Both the position numbers and the translations under genes were made by a program. A model generated the notes under the pieces. That model saw only the letters and a program-made list of their open reading frames with translations, ran no database searches and had not been told where the DNA came from. A stretch of 64,000 bases of DNA from Tetmemena sp. SeJ-2015 (taxonomy: Eukaryota; Ciliophora; Spirotrichea; Sporadotrichida; Oxytrichidae): assembly GCA_027382625.1 (NCBI GenBank), contig JAJKFJ010020941.1, forward strand, positions 62,001 through 126,000. Direction: 5' to 3'. This document shows positions 20,991 through 32,600 of the stretch, one piece after another (position 1 is the first letter of the stretch; every line of letters starts with the position of its first letter).

Positions 20991-22499
20991 GAAAGATTCA
21001 AAAAGTAAAGATAATTTTGACTTAAGATGAGTTTATCTTTACAATGTATAATTTAAAAATCTCTAATTTCCTAAGAGGAGGGACTTGTCTTTCATATTTA
21101 TGATTGCCGATTCTTAGATATTAGAGCCTATTTGATTTCCTTGTTCATTTTTAAATTAATACTTTTTCTTTTATTGGCAGGTTAAAAGGTTTGAGTAATT
21201 TTTTTAAATTATCATTTATCTTCCAATCATTTGAACTTATTTATCTTTATCGCATGAAGAATAGATGTTCTAATTAAGATATACTTACAAATTTCTCCCA
21301 AAATCTTTTATTCTGAATGAGCTCGAGCTGAACTCATTGCTTAATTAAAAGGAATAATATAAGTTTATAAATTATGGTTGCTGTTTTAGGTTACTCAGCA
21401 GATCCACCTGCTGCTGCTTTCATTAAAATTCCCAGCATTAATTTATTTCTACTTCTATTAAAAACCTGAGATAAACTTAATTTCTGTTACTAAATCTCTT
21501 TATTATAATTTATTTTACCTCTCAATAAAATATATGTATAGTTTATATAGGAAGTTATTAACAAAACAATTTTTATTTTCTCTAAAATCTTTTTGATTAA
21601 ATAATGTGGGTTTTCTAAGTGAGTCATCTATAATTTAATTAGGAAAATAGTAAAGTTGATAAAGAGCTGAGCGAATTGTTAAAAAGTCTACTTATTAATG
21701 CATTTTATTGATAAATAAGTAAAATTAAGTATTAAACTTAAATATTAAAAATATTCAATAAAAAAGCCACAAATAAGGGAAAGAGGATAAAGCAATAAAC
21801 TGTGGAGTGAGATTTGCTGCCGACGTTATTAAAATGGTTCGCAAATTGTAATTTATTCAAACAGATATTAAATATGCATTAAAGCTGAGAGGATATTAAT
21901 ATACGATCAAGATACAATAGAGAATTAAAAAGCATTATAAACCCATTAAATTAAGATGATATAAAATAATATTATAGACTTAATATCCCAACATGTTCCT
22001 CAAAAATATCCCAGTTTTTTACTCAAACAAAAACAAAAGTCTACTCCAATTAATGATACTCATCTATTTCACATTAGTCATCAATACTAATGAGCATTTA
22101 ATACAAATTAAATTGAGTTAAAACTATAAAATTACCAATAAGAAGAAAATTACAATTCATTTTCCGGATTCTAACTTCAGTCCGTCTGTGCCTTATGAGA
22201 TATTCAATAAAATTTTGAATATGAGAACCCCCTGCTTAAAAATTTTAAACTCTTTTTAATAAATTATTCTATTTCTTCCCTTAAATCTTAAGCAGTTATT
22301 TTTTTTTACTCTTAATTTGTCTCCAAAAAGAAATTTTTGTATTGTTAAAAGTTCTAAATATCTTAGCTTTATCAAATTATATTTAGAACAGGTTATGATT
22401 TAAGAAAATATAATTGAATATACTGCTTGATTTTTGTATCCTATATATCTTCATTTATAGTATCTATTTTGAATTAAGTGAAGTGTCAGGGATTTAAAA
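20991..22499. other. AT-rich intergenic region
   Basis: No gene recognised in 1.5 kb. The part at 21520-22450 has long A and T runs. A short GC-richer patch at about 21370-21450 (CAGCAGATCCACCTGCTGCTGC) could be a coding fragment but no frame extends. This marks the change from the dense housekeeping block to the surface-protein array. Confidence 0.4.
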
Positions 22500-25400
22500 A
22501 AATTCGCTCTGATCTTTAGTTAAAGAGTTGGGAGCTAAAGATCAATAAAATGGATTAGTGACGACTACCTTAACTCCAGCGCCAAAACCCACACTATCAA
22601 ACATTCATTTTTATACAACATTAGGGAAAGGCTTAAGAGAATCTTGATATAATAAATAACTGAAAGTGAAGTAACTGAAGACTATGGCCTCACATATACT
22701 GAGGCTCCCACTGAGCCAGAAACCACCACTGACACAACCACAGAAACTACCACTCCTCCTCCTGAGACCACCACTACACCTGCCCCAGAAACTACTACTC
22801 CAGAGCCAGAGACAACAACTACACCTCCTGATACCACAACAACACCTCCGGATACCACAACCACACCTCCTCCAGATACCACAACACCAGAGCCAGATAC
22901 AACTACCACTACTCCACCTCCTGATACAGGGACTACTCCCTCTCCGGAAACTACTACGCCAGCCCCTGAACAATCTACTACATCATCTTCAGACACCACG
23001 AGTAGTAACTCTTAATCAACAACTCCTCAACCTGAAACCACGAGCCCTTAGTAAACTGATTCTTCCAGCACAACTCCTTCTTCTGAGACAACTAGCTCTT
23101 TGGGAGCTACAACTAATACTCCAAGTACTACTGATAGTTAAACTACTACGTCACCCTAATAAACTACAACTTATGCTTCTTCGGATACCTCAACTACGAC
23201 AACTTCTTCTTAAAGTACAAGCACACCTACTCCTTCAGCTACTTATATTCCATTTCATTAACTTAAGCCTCTGGAACAACTGCATCAACTTCCACAATCG
23301 CAACCACTACTTAGACTACAACAAAGCCTACTAAATTTTTATCATCCTTTTTCCACTAAGTTTTAATTAATGATGAGTTTACCACAACGAAAACACCATC
23401 CCCAACTACCACAATTGCTCCAACAACCACTAAATAACAAACTACTACAGCCCCTCCAACAACTACTTAATAATTAAATCAGACTGATTACTCTGATGAC
23501 TTTGGCTAGGATTCAGATTCAAGCTCATCCGATAGCACTAGCACTACAAAGAGTACTAAGTCACCTGAAGAGAAAGCTTAGGATGTGCAAGCTTAATCTT
23601 TTCTAGGAATGACAGCAACAGGCTTCACACTAGGTGGTAAGACAGTCGTGAAGAAAAATTTAGTAGGGAAAGTCACTGCTTTCATCTCTGAAATGACTCA
23701 AAAGGGAGGAGTAACCATTAAATTCGATTCACCCATGAGTATAATCCAATCCAAAAATTTAATATGCAAAGCTAATTTATAAGAATATTTGAACGTCATC
23801 TAATTCTAGTATGAGTGGGCCATCTATATATGAAAAATTCGACTCTCTAAAGTTCCAGATTATTTACAATGATGGCACAGTTTCTAACCTGCCAACTTAT
23901 CTCGAAGCTCAAAAGATTAACCTAGCTAATAAACAGTCAAGATTGCTATAATAGAATAATACTACTTAATAAAATGCAAGCTACTCATGGTAAATCGAAA
24001 AATTTGATTCCTAGTTCAAAATAATATTTTTGTTCATGAAGATTAAAGTAAACTATCCTAATAAGATGAACATTTCAGCAGTTAATGTAAGAATGATAGA
24101 AATCGTAATGAATTTGAATAGGGATATGATAGAATAAGGATTACATTTGTGAAGCCATACTTTTTCGTAAATGAAGATTTAAATAAGGTGATGTCATCTG
24201 GATATTAAGCTTCCAGGCAGATTTTAATATTTTTTTGTTTTAAATTCCTCCTCAATTACCTGATGATGGTATTCGAAATTTTTTATTACTATTTTATAGG
24301 TGCTACTTAGGCTCTTGCTGCAATGGGAGAGAGCGCAAGTATTTATTGTAATTAAATATTCTAAATAAAGTACAGGACTGACTTCGATGATAGTATTGAA
24401 TGTGTTTTTGACTTTGATTTTGGGAGTGTCGCTTCAAAGACTGTGGATGCTGATTGCAACTCTACAGTATATCGTTAACATTCCATAAGCATAATGTTTA
24501 AATTTATCTTTCCATTACTGAACATCCAGCTTCCTGCAAACGTCATTGCTTTTCTATAATCACTGGCTGACATATCAAATTTGAACATCATTCCAAAAGC
24601 CTACATCAAATCCATGTTTTCCTCAATCATTTAAATTCTATTCATGGCAGATTCAGAGTCCTCAGTTAGTGAAAATTTCAAGCAAATTGATATCTTTAAA
24701 CAATTAAAACCAATTAGACATTTACTTAACTCAATTAAGAATGGGATCTTCAAATATTTTCGCTAATCTAGGATAGCTCTTTATCCTGCTCGTACTAATA
24801 CTCTTAGTAGGACTCCTTGTGATTATTCTCAGAAAAGTAGCTAAGAACAAAAAGTTGTAAGTTGATTATATCCTATGAATTTGACTTTTAGGATTCAAAC
24901 TATCGTTGAGAAGGTGAGCAAGATTCTCTTCTTTAATGCATACATTCGCTCAACTATGAAAGGCTATATGAATTTTTCCCTTGCCTCTTTGCTCGCGCTT
25001 TCTTAGTTAAACTCCAGTACTCCAGCTATTCAGCTACTCTCCGCTTTGATAGTGGCTCTTTATTGTTTCTCTATTCCTCTGGTTGTGATTTGGTTTTTAC
25101 TAAAGTATTCTCAAAAGCTGCGGACAGAACAGTAGTTCATGTCAAAGTTCTAATCAGGTTTCGAAAGCTTGAACTTGAGCGATACTCTCAACTTGTACTC
25201 CCTAGCTCTTCTTTTCATAAGAAGACTAGTGTTCACTTCTTCTATAGTGTTCATGGACTACTTTCCTTTAGGTTAGGTGATTATGCAAACTCAGTGCAGC
25301 ATCTTCCTGCTGGTGTTTATTTTCCTTCAACGCCCCTATTCAACAAAGCTAATTTTCTACTTTGAGGTGTTCAATACTCTTTAATGAATGCAATCTGAAT

Positions 25401-26440
25401 TTGATATGCTCTAATTAATTGAATGAGCTGAGTTTGCTGACTATATCCTACATTTTGATAGTTTACCAAGGCATTTTACAAGATTATAAGTTACGATACA
25501 AGGTGGGGTGGTACATAGTAGCAGTGACTATTTTCAACATCTTCATAAACTGGATAAATTTGATGGCAGGGCTAGTTTCGCCTCTTGTTCATAAAATTCT
25601 TATTTAATTAAGCAGAAATGCAAGAAAAAGCGACAACAGAATATTAGTGAAGAGTAGTACTCAGAGACTCTCCACAGTCTCAAAGACACGCACTCTTTAA
25701 GCCTTGTTAAAGTCAAACCCAAAAAAGCAGCAAAATAGAAGGACAAACTCAGGCAAGCTACAAGAAATTCTCTGGACATGAACAGTTAAGTCACAATTGA
25801 GGATTTCCACACACTCGATTACACCACCAACACTACTTTCAATGACATTGCTATTGACCTCAAACACAAACCCAAAAAGCAACTCAACCCTGACATCAAA
25901 ACTAAATCTCCCAAAAAGAGCAACAAAAATACTAAGGTTAAGAAAAGTCTGAAGTTCGTTAAAGACATTCAAATTATTTAGTTTTAGTAGACTATGAGAA
26001 GGATAATTAAATTAGCAAGGATATCTAAAGGAAGAAATAAAAGGTGAAGAAGTTTACGGCAAGAAAACAGTCAGAATTCATTTAGCTAAAAAGCTAACTG
26101 GAAGTTAAAATCAAGGATCCAATGTAGAGAAGTGTAAATACCTCCATCTAAGCAAATAGTGAGCAAATGCACCACAGAAACTTGACTAAGTTTGATGGGA
26201 ATGAAACTCAAAATATCTAAGAACAATACACGCCAACATAAATGTTACTATTTTTAAGTTAACAATTAGTCGCAAAGATAATAAGAGAAAGCTTGTATGA
26301 GTACAATTAAAGTGACCTCTATTTAATCAAAATATAGAATTCAAGTAATATGGAAGCTTTATATAGAGTAAGATAATATTCTCCTTATAGTAAATAAATG
26401 CAATCTTTTCAATCTATCCAATAATTTATCTAATGTTTTT
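22500..26440 (+). CDS. Mucin-stalk polytopic surface protein, copy 1
   Basis: First of two tandem copies. It reads in order: Thr/Pro-rich stalk; acidic Ser-rich linker (about 23480-23580); a beta-rich region (GKTVVKKNLVGKVTAFISEM, GGVTIKFDS, IYEKFDSLKFQIIYNDG, QLPDDGATQALAAMGESAS); then the membrane module: LNVFLTLILGVSLQRLWMLI, LLNIQLPANVIAFLQSLADI, GQLFILLVLILLVGLLVII, MKGYMNFSLASLLALSQL, several more helices, FEVFNELSLLTISYILIVY and LRYKVGWYIVAV. A basic Gln-rich tail (KPKKQLNPDIKTKSPKKSNK) runs to about 26.4 kb. This C-terminal module recurs in large ciliate 'cadg domain' membrane families of unknown role. No signal peptide or propeller was found upstream. Seven IESs and two introns are listed; more likely exist. 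Confidence 0.78.
22690..23240 (+). repeat. Thr/Pro/Ser-rich stalk repeat
   Basis: Degenerate ACC/ACT/CCT codon repeats encode units such as PETTTTP and PPDTTTTPP, then a Ser/Thr part. Likely an O-glycosylated extracellular stalk. The repeat also opens long fake frames on the other strand and in other frames, which are not genes. Confidence 0.85.
23246..23265 (+). other. IES, 20 bp, pointer ACTTA
   Basis: ACTTA at 23241-23245 and 23261-23265. Excision restores the stalk frame: TPSATQASGTTASTST. Confidence 0.72.
23732..23798 (+). other. IES, 67 bp, pointer TCA
   Basis: TCA at 23729-23731 and 23796-23798. Excision joins TIKFDS to SNSSMSGPSIYEKFDSL. The paralogue has an IES at the same Ser codon, giving equal-length products. 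Confidence 0.8.
24019..24036 (+). other. Candidate IES, 18 bp, pointer GTTCA
   Basis: GTTCA at 24014-24018 and 24032-24036. Removal is frame-neutral (KIIFLF dropped) and joins FDSQF to MKIKVNYPNK. Support comes from the repeat and AT content only. Confidence 0.5.
24229..24245 (+). other. IES, 17 bp, pointer AAT
   Basis: AAT at 24226-24228 and 24243-24245. Excision gives ASRQILIPPQLPDDG; the paralogue is interrupted at the same place. Confidence 0.72.
24269..24299 (+). other. Spliceosomal intron, 31 nt
   Basis: GTATTC...TTATAG splits the codon in PDD|G; the second tandem copy has a 28-nt intron at the same phase-1 site. No direct repeat at the ends, so an intron and not an IES. Confidence 0.8.
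24487..24515 (+). other. IES, 29 bp, pointer TTCCAT
   Basis: TTCCAT at 24481-24486 and 24510-24515. Excision gives QYIVNIPLLNIQLPANVI, the family signature. Confidence 0.9.
24631..24645 (+). other. Candidate IES, 15 bp, pointer TCAT
   Basis: TCAT at 24627-24630 and 24642-24645. Removal gives SSIMADSESSVSENF, aligning with SSIMQDSQSSVSENF in copy 2, which has no insert here. The insert is frame-neutral and could instead be retained coding sequence. Confidence 0.62.
24857..24891 (+). other. Spliceosomal intron, 35 nt
   Basis: GTAAGT...TTTTAG splits KKL|IQTIVEKV; conserved in position with the 39-nt intron at 29450-29488 of copy 2. Confidence 0.85.
25376..25424 (+). other. IES, 49 bp, pointer AAT
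   Basis: AAT at 25373-25375 and 25422-25424. Excision gives FYFEVFNELSLLTISY, the conserved FNE motif. Two TGA stops lie in the insert. Same site and same pointer as 30085-30135 in copy 2. Confidence 0.92.
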
Positions 26441-27250
26441 AGCAAGATTCTTTGTTATAATTTAATAATCCATAAAAGCTTATCATTATAGCATATTTTA
26501 TCTTATATTTTTATCATGTCAAAAATTTAGATCAATATAATGTTTATTTTAGTTATTTTGGAGGTTTTTTGTATTTAAATTTTTCAAAACAATTTATAGT
26601 ACAGCAAATTTAAAGCTAAAAAGGTGATATTAAATAGGTTTAAAATGATAAATCAAGGCTAGAATTAGAAGGATTTTTAATAAATTTTCCTGAATATAAT
26701 TATAAATTATTTGAAGAATAATTTATTATTAAACTAAAATAGTTCAGAGTTATAAATTTAAAATCCATTAATTTTGTTATAATAATCAAAATGAATACTT
26801 AGACCTTAAAAATCTAGTATTATGTGCATGAGAGCTCCCATTTTAAGCTTTAAACTGTCTCACAATTTCAATGAGTAAAATTGTAAATGAAAACAATAAT
26901 ATGGAAAATCTTAAAGGAGAAACTGAAATATTTGTTGATTTAACAGATAATTATCTAATACTTTAATAAGTTAAGAATTTTGTATTTTAATTGAATTTTC
27001 ATTTATAATGTCAATATGCTACCTTTTACAAATTTCATTACTTTTTCTTGTTGTTCAAAATAACTAGAAAAATACATTTAAAGAAACCAAAAGCCATTCA
27101 TTTTTTTAAGAAAGTCAAGGCCAGATTAAATATGAGAAAGGATAATTACAAAAATTTATATTTTGATTTAATCTTAGTCACTATTTTGAGCTAGGATGGC
27201 TAAAACCCCTGCTCCTTTGACACGTCACACTCTTATTCAAAATTTATATT
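26441..27250. other. AT-rich spacer between tandem copies
   Basis: Strongly AT-rich with no gene. Holds the 3' flank of copy 1 and the presumed promoter of copy 2. Nothing specific is recognised. Confidence 0.4.
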
Positions 27251-30200
27251 ATGGATGAGAATAATATTATCAACGAAGGCTATTTAATAAATGATCCAGG
27301 AACTCTCAAAATAAATCACTTCCATAGAAGAAATCTGTAAACTACTACCACTTATGATCCTTATGCCACTACTCCTGCTCCAGATACCACTACCTTATCT
27401 CCCACAACTCCGCAAGACACTACAACCACAACCACAACCACAGACACTACTACAACTACTGCAACTGATACTACCACCACTTACACCACTACTGCAACCA
27501 CTACTTCTGCTGCTACCTACTACCGCTGCTCCAGAAACTACTACAGTAACCACATCAACCACTACTACTCCCACAACAGATACATCCACTACTACTACAA
27601 CGACATCTTCCACTACTGCAGCCGCCACAACTTAAGCAGAAGTAACAACTACAACTACTACAACTTCATCGACTACTACCCCTGGAGTCACCCCTTCAAC
27701 CACTCTAACAACTACCACCACAGCAACCAGCACCACTCCAATCGCAACTACTTCTACTTCTACGACGACTACTACTACTACTACTACTACCATCCAGTAC
27801 TGCTCCCAGCACTACAGCTTCGACTACAACATCCACCACAACTAGCTCGAGCACAACTTTTTCTACAACCACAACTCAAACTGCATCTTATATTTGAATA
27901 CCATATAGTTTTAAAATCCACTAGCACTCCCTCTCCTACAAATACCTTATTCTTCATCACTACCACTTAGGCGGAGACTGCCTCAAATACTCCTACACCT
28001 TAATAAACCTCAATTGAAACCTCAACAGCAACTTCCAAGGACTCCACTGCCCAGGATTATTATCTTCATTAATGTTGATTATTTAACAGGAGCAAAAGAT
28101 GGAGCAGTAGTAAGAGCAGACAGCTGATAACTTCTTACAAATGAGTGGAGATGCTTTCAGCTTCTCTGGGAAGGTTATTCAAAAGAAAAATCTGATAAAG
28201 AACATAACAGCACGCATAACAGATATCTCTCAAAGGGGCAGAGTGGTCATTTAGTTTGACTCTGTAATGCAAATATTCTTAGATTGTAATTGATCTAACA
28301 TATCATAAGATACATTAAATCTTCATGATAATCAATTCTACGGTAAATAACGTTACAACTAAGACCATATATGAGATGCTAGACACTCTCAAGTTTCAGA
28401 TTATTTACTATGACGGCTCTAAACTTTCAATGTAAACTTACTTACAAGCAAACGACTTGGCTCAAGCTGCATTTAATTCTACAAAGGGAAGAAGACTGAT
28501 CTAATCCGATCCACCAACAGCTTAAACGATATAGTATTCTTGGGAGATAACTAGCTACTATGGTAATGCCTATTTAATTTAATAATGAGTTAGATCTAAA
28601 ACTTAATTACCCGAATAAACTAAGCATATCTGCTATTGGAGTAGGACTTTACTTCAATAAACTTCTTTTAGGGATACGACAACTTATAAATAACCTTCAG
28701 CAAGCCCTACTTCTTCGTGAGTCAATCTCTTGATGGAAAGGTGCAGGATAACTACAGAATAACCAGACAAATATTATACTTAACATAAATAAATTATAAT
28801 CCCGCCATAACTACCTGATGATGGTAAGAACATATTCTAAAATGATTTTAGCTGCCACTAAGGCTTTGGCTTCCATGGGAGATACTGCAAGCTTTCATAT
28901 ATTTTAATAGCGCTGGACTTACATCTATGATTGCCTTGAATTTAGTTTTGACTATAATTCTGGGAGTCTCACTTTAAAAGCTGTGGCTGCTAATCAGTTC
29001 CTTGTAAATTTTAGTCAACATTCAATTATAATGCTCTAAATAACAAATTTACTTTATTTTAAGATGGATTTCCCTAATCAATATAAACTTCAATAAGACA
29101 AGCAAATTATAAAATTAGCTTATTAAAGTTTACTACTGCCTGCGAACGTTATTTCCTTTTTGAAATAACTTTCAGACATTGCAAGTTTGAATATTATTCC
29201 CAAGGAGTATATCAAACGAGCACTTTCATCAATCATGCAGGACTCTCAAAGCTCAGTTTCTGAGAATTTCTAATAGATTGATATCTTTTAAGCCATTTAT
29301 TAACAGCATTAGCATCCCTATACATTTAAAAGAATGGGTTCAGGCAATATTTTTGTAAATCTTGGGCAAGTATTTTTGCTATTTGTAGTTTTCATCCTTC
29401 TTGGAGTGCTGATTTTACTACTGATAAGATTTGCAGGTAGAGCTAAATTGTAAGTTGCAAGATTGATATTGGTATAATATTTTCATAGGATAGAGAAGGT
29501 TGCTAGCAAGTTGAAACAGATGCTGTTCTTCAACTCCTACCTCAGATCTACTATGAAAGGCTATTTGAATTTTTCAATTGCTTCACTTCTAGCTCTCAAT
29601 TAAGTAAGTTGTGTTTTTGATAGCTAATTTCTTTTTAATAGATGAGTTAGCAAACTCCAGTTTCTTAAAAGCTAGTTGCAATTCTCCTAGCTTTTTATTG
29701 TCTAGCGATTCCTTTCCTAGCATTTTACTTCATTAGAAAATACTCAGCAGACATAAAGGCTGATACGCAATTCAGAACTAAATTCTAGTCTGTACTTGAA
29801 AATACTCTTAATATATTAATAAGAAGTTTCTTATTTTTCAAAGGAAAAAAATTGAATTGAATTAGTTCTTTGAAAATGTGAAGTGTAATAAGTAGGAGAA
29901 CATTTACTTGGTAGTGTTTGTATTCTCTCGAAGAGCGATCTATGCCCTGTCTCTGATATTCATGAGTGATTTTGCTCTGGGATAGATTTTCCTTTTTATT
30001 TAGAGCAGCCTAATTTTGTTGATTTTCATGCTCCATATGAGCCCGTTCGTTAGCTCATAACTATTTTTCTTTGAAGTCTTCAATCCAATCTCTATGCATT
30101 ATTAATTTAATAAGTATTAAAATATAGCTGTGAATGAATTTAGTGTGCTATGTGTGGGATATATCTTACTGGTATTCAAAACTGGACTTGACGACACCTA

Positions 30201-31310
30201 AATGCGTTACAAAGCAGGCTGGTTTATTTTGGCTATTACTATCGTGAATATCTTTATTAACTTGGGTGAATTTGCTTTTTGGCTTCATAAAGCCAGTTGT
30301 TACCAAAATTATTATATTTTATTTATTTAATATAAAATTCAATAATTCATAAGAAAGAGAAAATCCACTCCCAAACAAGATATTAGAAATGACTTCTATT
30401 CAGCTTAGCCAAATCTCCAAATAGGACAAAATAATTCAATTTTCAAAGAATTGGTTGAAGCAAAGACCAAAGAGAATCTAGCACGATATGAGCACCTCCA
30501 GCATCATAACAATAGCAGATTTTCACTCAAATATCTAGGATTATGATCCTATTCATATAAAGCAAAAGATTTCTAAACCAAAGAAGTCAACAATTTATTT
30601 TTTAAAGAAGAAAAAGAAACTCAAAGCAGGCAAAAGAACAAATTCAGACTCTTTAATTTTTGCATTTTATGACACTTAGAATTAGCTTTTGTCTCACATC
30701 TAAACTATTAAACATGACTTTGAAAATAAAAAGAAAACAAAAATTGTTAAATCTAAAAAATATAAAAAAAGAACAGGCCAACTACAATTCAATTTACACC
30801 TGATAAATATAATTTTACTTGCTCAATTCAATTTTAAATTATCTTTTTTCGAAAATAATTTTAAAGAGATATTTAAAAACATTCCAAATTAAATTTTAGA
30901 AAGAGAAATTTATTGACACCTTTAAATAACTTATTTGTGTAAAATATGTTGATAAAGAAAGTGGTAAATTATCGCAAAATCACTTAAAACATAAATTACG
31001 ATCCAGAAGTATAAATGGGATTTGATTAAACTAAAGCCATTCTATTGCATCAAAATGAAAACATATTTTAGTAATCAGAATTGAATAAGGCTTAAACAAA
31101 GGTAAGAAAAGGTATTTAGAAACAGAAACAATCAGTTACAGGAACTTAACGAATAGTGCATGGTGAAGTCCTAGAGCCCAAACAAATATTTAGAAAAAAT
31201 GTTCCTAAAGCGCTATCTAGATAAATTTCAATGAAACTATAAATTTTGAATTCAAGTATGAATATTTACATTTTCTTTATTTAAAGAATCAATAATCATC
31301 TTACACTGAA
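27251..31310 (+). CDS. Mucin-stalk polytopic surface protein, copy 2
   Basis: ATG 27251 opens MDENNIINEGYLINDPGTLK and leads straight into the Thr stalk; there is no signal peptide, so an upstream MDS may be missing. The rest parallels copy 1: VVIQFDS, IYEMLDTLKFQIIYYDGS, FSKPYFFVSQSLDGKV, QLPDDAATKALASMGDTAS, LNLVLTIILGVSLQKLWLLI, LPANVISFLKQLSDIASLNI, IFVNLGQVFLLFVVFILLG, a helix-rich region with IYALSLIFMSDFALGQIFLF, FEVFNEFSVLCVGYILLVF and MRYKAGWFILAITIVNIFIN. A basic tail follows to about 31.3 kb (RKGIQKQKQSVTGTQRIVHG). A 4-bp CTAC duplication at about 27520 breaks the stalk frame. Three IESs and three introns are placed; another IES lies near 29030-29140. Confidence 0.78.
27370..27890 (+). 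repeat. Thr-rich stalk with (ACT)n microsatellite
   Basis: Almost pure Thr codons (ACT/ACC/ACA), including a run of ACT triplets near 27765-27795. Encodes a mucin-type stalk. Frame slips inside the tract make its exact reading uncertain. Confidence 0.85.
28264..28339 (+). other. IES, 76 bp, pointer TCT
   Basis: TCT at 28261-28263 and 28337-28339. Excision gives VVIQFDSTVNNVTTKTIYEM, matching copy 1 residue for residue in length around the same Ser. Confidence 0.8.
28777..28798 (+). other. IES, 22 bp, pointer TA
   Basis: Excision between TA repeats gives YRITRQILIPPQLPDDA. The site equals 24229-24245 of copy 1, though the pointer differs. Confidence 0.68.
28824..28851 (+). other. Spliceosomal intron, 28 nt
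   Basis: GTAAGA...TTTTAG within PDD|AATKAL, same phase and site as the intron at 24269-24299. Confidence 0.82.
29450..29488 (+). other. Spliceosomal intron, 39 nt
   Basis: GTAAGT...TCATAG splitting AKL|IEKVASKLK. Conserved with copy 1. Confidence 0.85.
29604..29641 (+). other. Spliceosomal intron, 38 nt, copy 2 only
   Basis: GTAAGT...TAATAG between SLLALNQ and MSQQTPVSQKL. Copy 1 reads LLALSQLNSSTPAIQLL without interruption, so this intron was gained or lost after duplication. Confidence 0.82.
30085..30135 (+). other. IES, 51 bp, pointer AAT
   Basis: AAT at 30082-30084 and 30133-30135. Excision gives FFFEVFNEFSVLCVGY. Here the insert happens to be open in frame, so only comparison with copy 1 and with the FNE motif reveals it. 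Confidence 0.85.
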
Positions 31311-31796
31311 AATATAAAATTTTAGAAAAAAGGAAAATAGCGACAAAATTTTTTAAAATTCATTGAATAACTGATAGCATATATTCAGAAAAATAATTTG
31401 CAATCCTCTTTGAGGGCTAAATTTATTGAAAATTTGTGCATTATTTAAAAATAAAGTCTCTATATTGTACTTATTATTATTTAACTTAATAACTTATTAT
31501 TTGTACTCCAACTTTACTTCAAGACTATCAACTTTAATCAGCTACCTAACTAGGCCTTATCTATTTAACGCAATACACTTACATACCTTTTACTTTCCAA
31601 TATTAATTAATAAACTATTGGGTTTATAAATTTACAAAAAGTGGTGAATTTTAGAAATTTTCTAATTCAAAGATATAGGCTACTTATTTATTTTATTTAA
31701 ATATCCGACGACTACTAATGAACAAACTATAAAAATCCCTTATTCTCTTTTTCATCCTCTTTTTATTCATTTATATAATATATTTAACTAATTTAC
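31311..31796. other. AT-rich spacer
   Basis: Contains a 67-codon Leu/Tyr/Phe-rich plus-strand frame (31426-31629) of composition expected from AT-rich DNA; not called. No other signal. Confidence 0.35.
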
Positions 31797-32110
31797 TTAA
31801 ATCCTGAGAATATTCTTATCTTGTGAAATTAAATCCACAAGTTCAAGAAATATTTTGTAAAATAACTTTCCTAAATCTCTCACTCTAAATGAGGTGAAAG
31901 GGAAAAGAGCGCTTCTATAAGATGATGAATTAATTTGCTTTACTCCAGAGCCAAAATACTCATTTCCCCAAATTTTAGGAGGTGATTCAGGAGCCTCAAG
32001 TTTCACATGCATGGATATAGATGAATAATCTGGGAAGCTATTAGTCGGAGGCACTTCCTCCTCTTCACCAGATATAGTTTTAAATTCACCAAGTCCAATT
32101 ATTAGAAGAT
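31797..32110 (-). CDS. Orphan C-terminal tail fragment
   Basis: Open minus-strand frame starting without Met at about 32110 (KTISGEEEEVPPTNSFPDYS) and ending at TGA after LVDLISQDKNILRI. Acidic then Ser/aromatic-rich, with codon use better than the surroundings, resembling the cytoplasmic tails of the array genes. It may be the last MDS of the minus-strand gene at 34306-42809, separated from it by the plus-strand gene at 32.6-34.3 kb. It could also be a relic. Confidence 0.5.
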
Positions 32111-32600
32111 ATTAAATCATTTAAAATTACCAATAAATGATGTGTTATTATTCATTAAGAGATTAAGGGAAATTCATTAACTCGCAAATTCTAATTTAAT
32201 TTATCCTTAAATTAATAAGAATAAATTTAAAATAAAAAATGAAGTCGTAATTTATAATTGAAATATTTTCCCAAATTTAATAATGAAGCATTAAAAGATT
32301 AAAAATGTAAACACTTATCTTAAATCAGTTTTAATTTATAAGTATAGGATTGCTAAACCAGAGCAGTGGGAAGTCTTTTTGGCTTAAATAAGTGCAGCAC
32401 TCAATAGGTGGCACGAGTGCTATATAACCTTAAATATTCACTTAATGCTTTTTAAGTATATTATATTGATTAAAATGCTCGATTCAGTCCATCTATGCAA
32501 TCAACAATTTATTATAGTTTAATTGTTATTAAAATTATCATCATAAAAATTTGACCATTTTTATTTTCATTAATCTATCATTAACAGTTTTAACAAAATA

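Noticed and set aside
22611..22999. Minus-strand Cys/Gly-rich and Val/Ser/Gly-rich open frames opposite the stalk
   Set aside because: Antisense shadows of ACC/CCT codon repeats; the plus frame gives the Thr/Pro stalk continuous with conserved domains. Same for 27395-27628 and 57354-57542.
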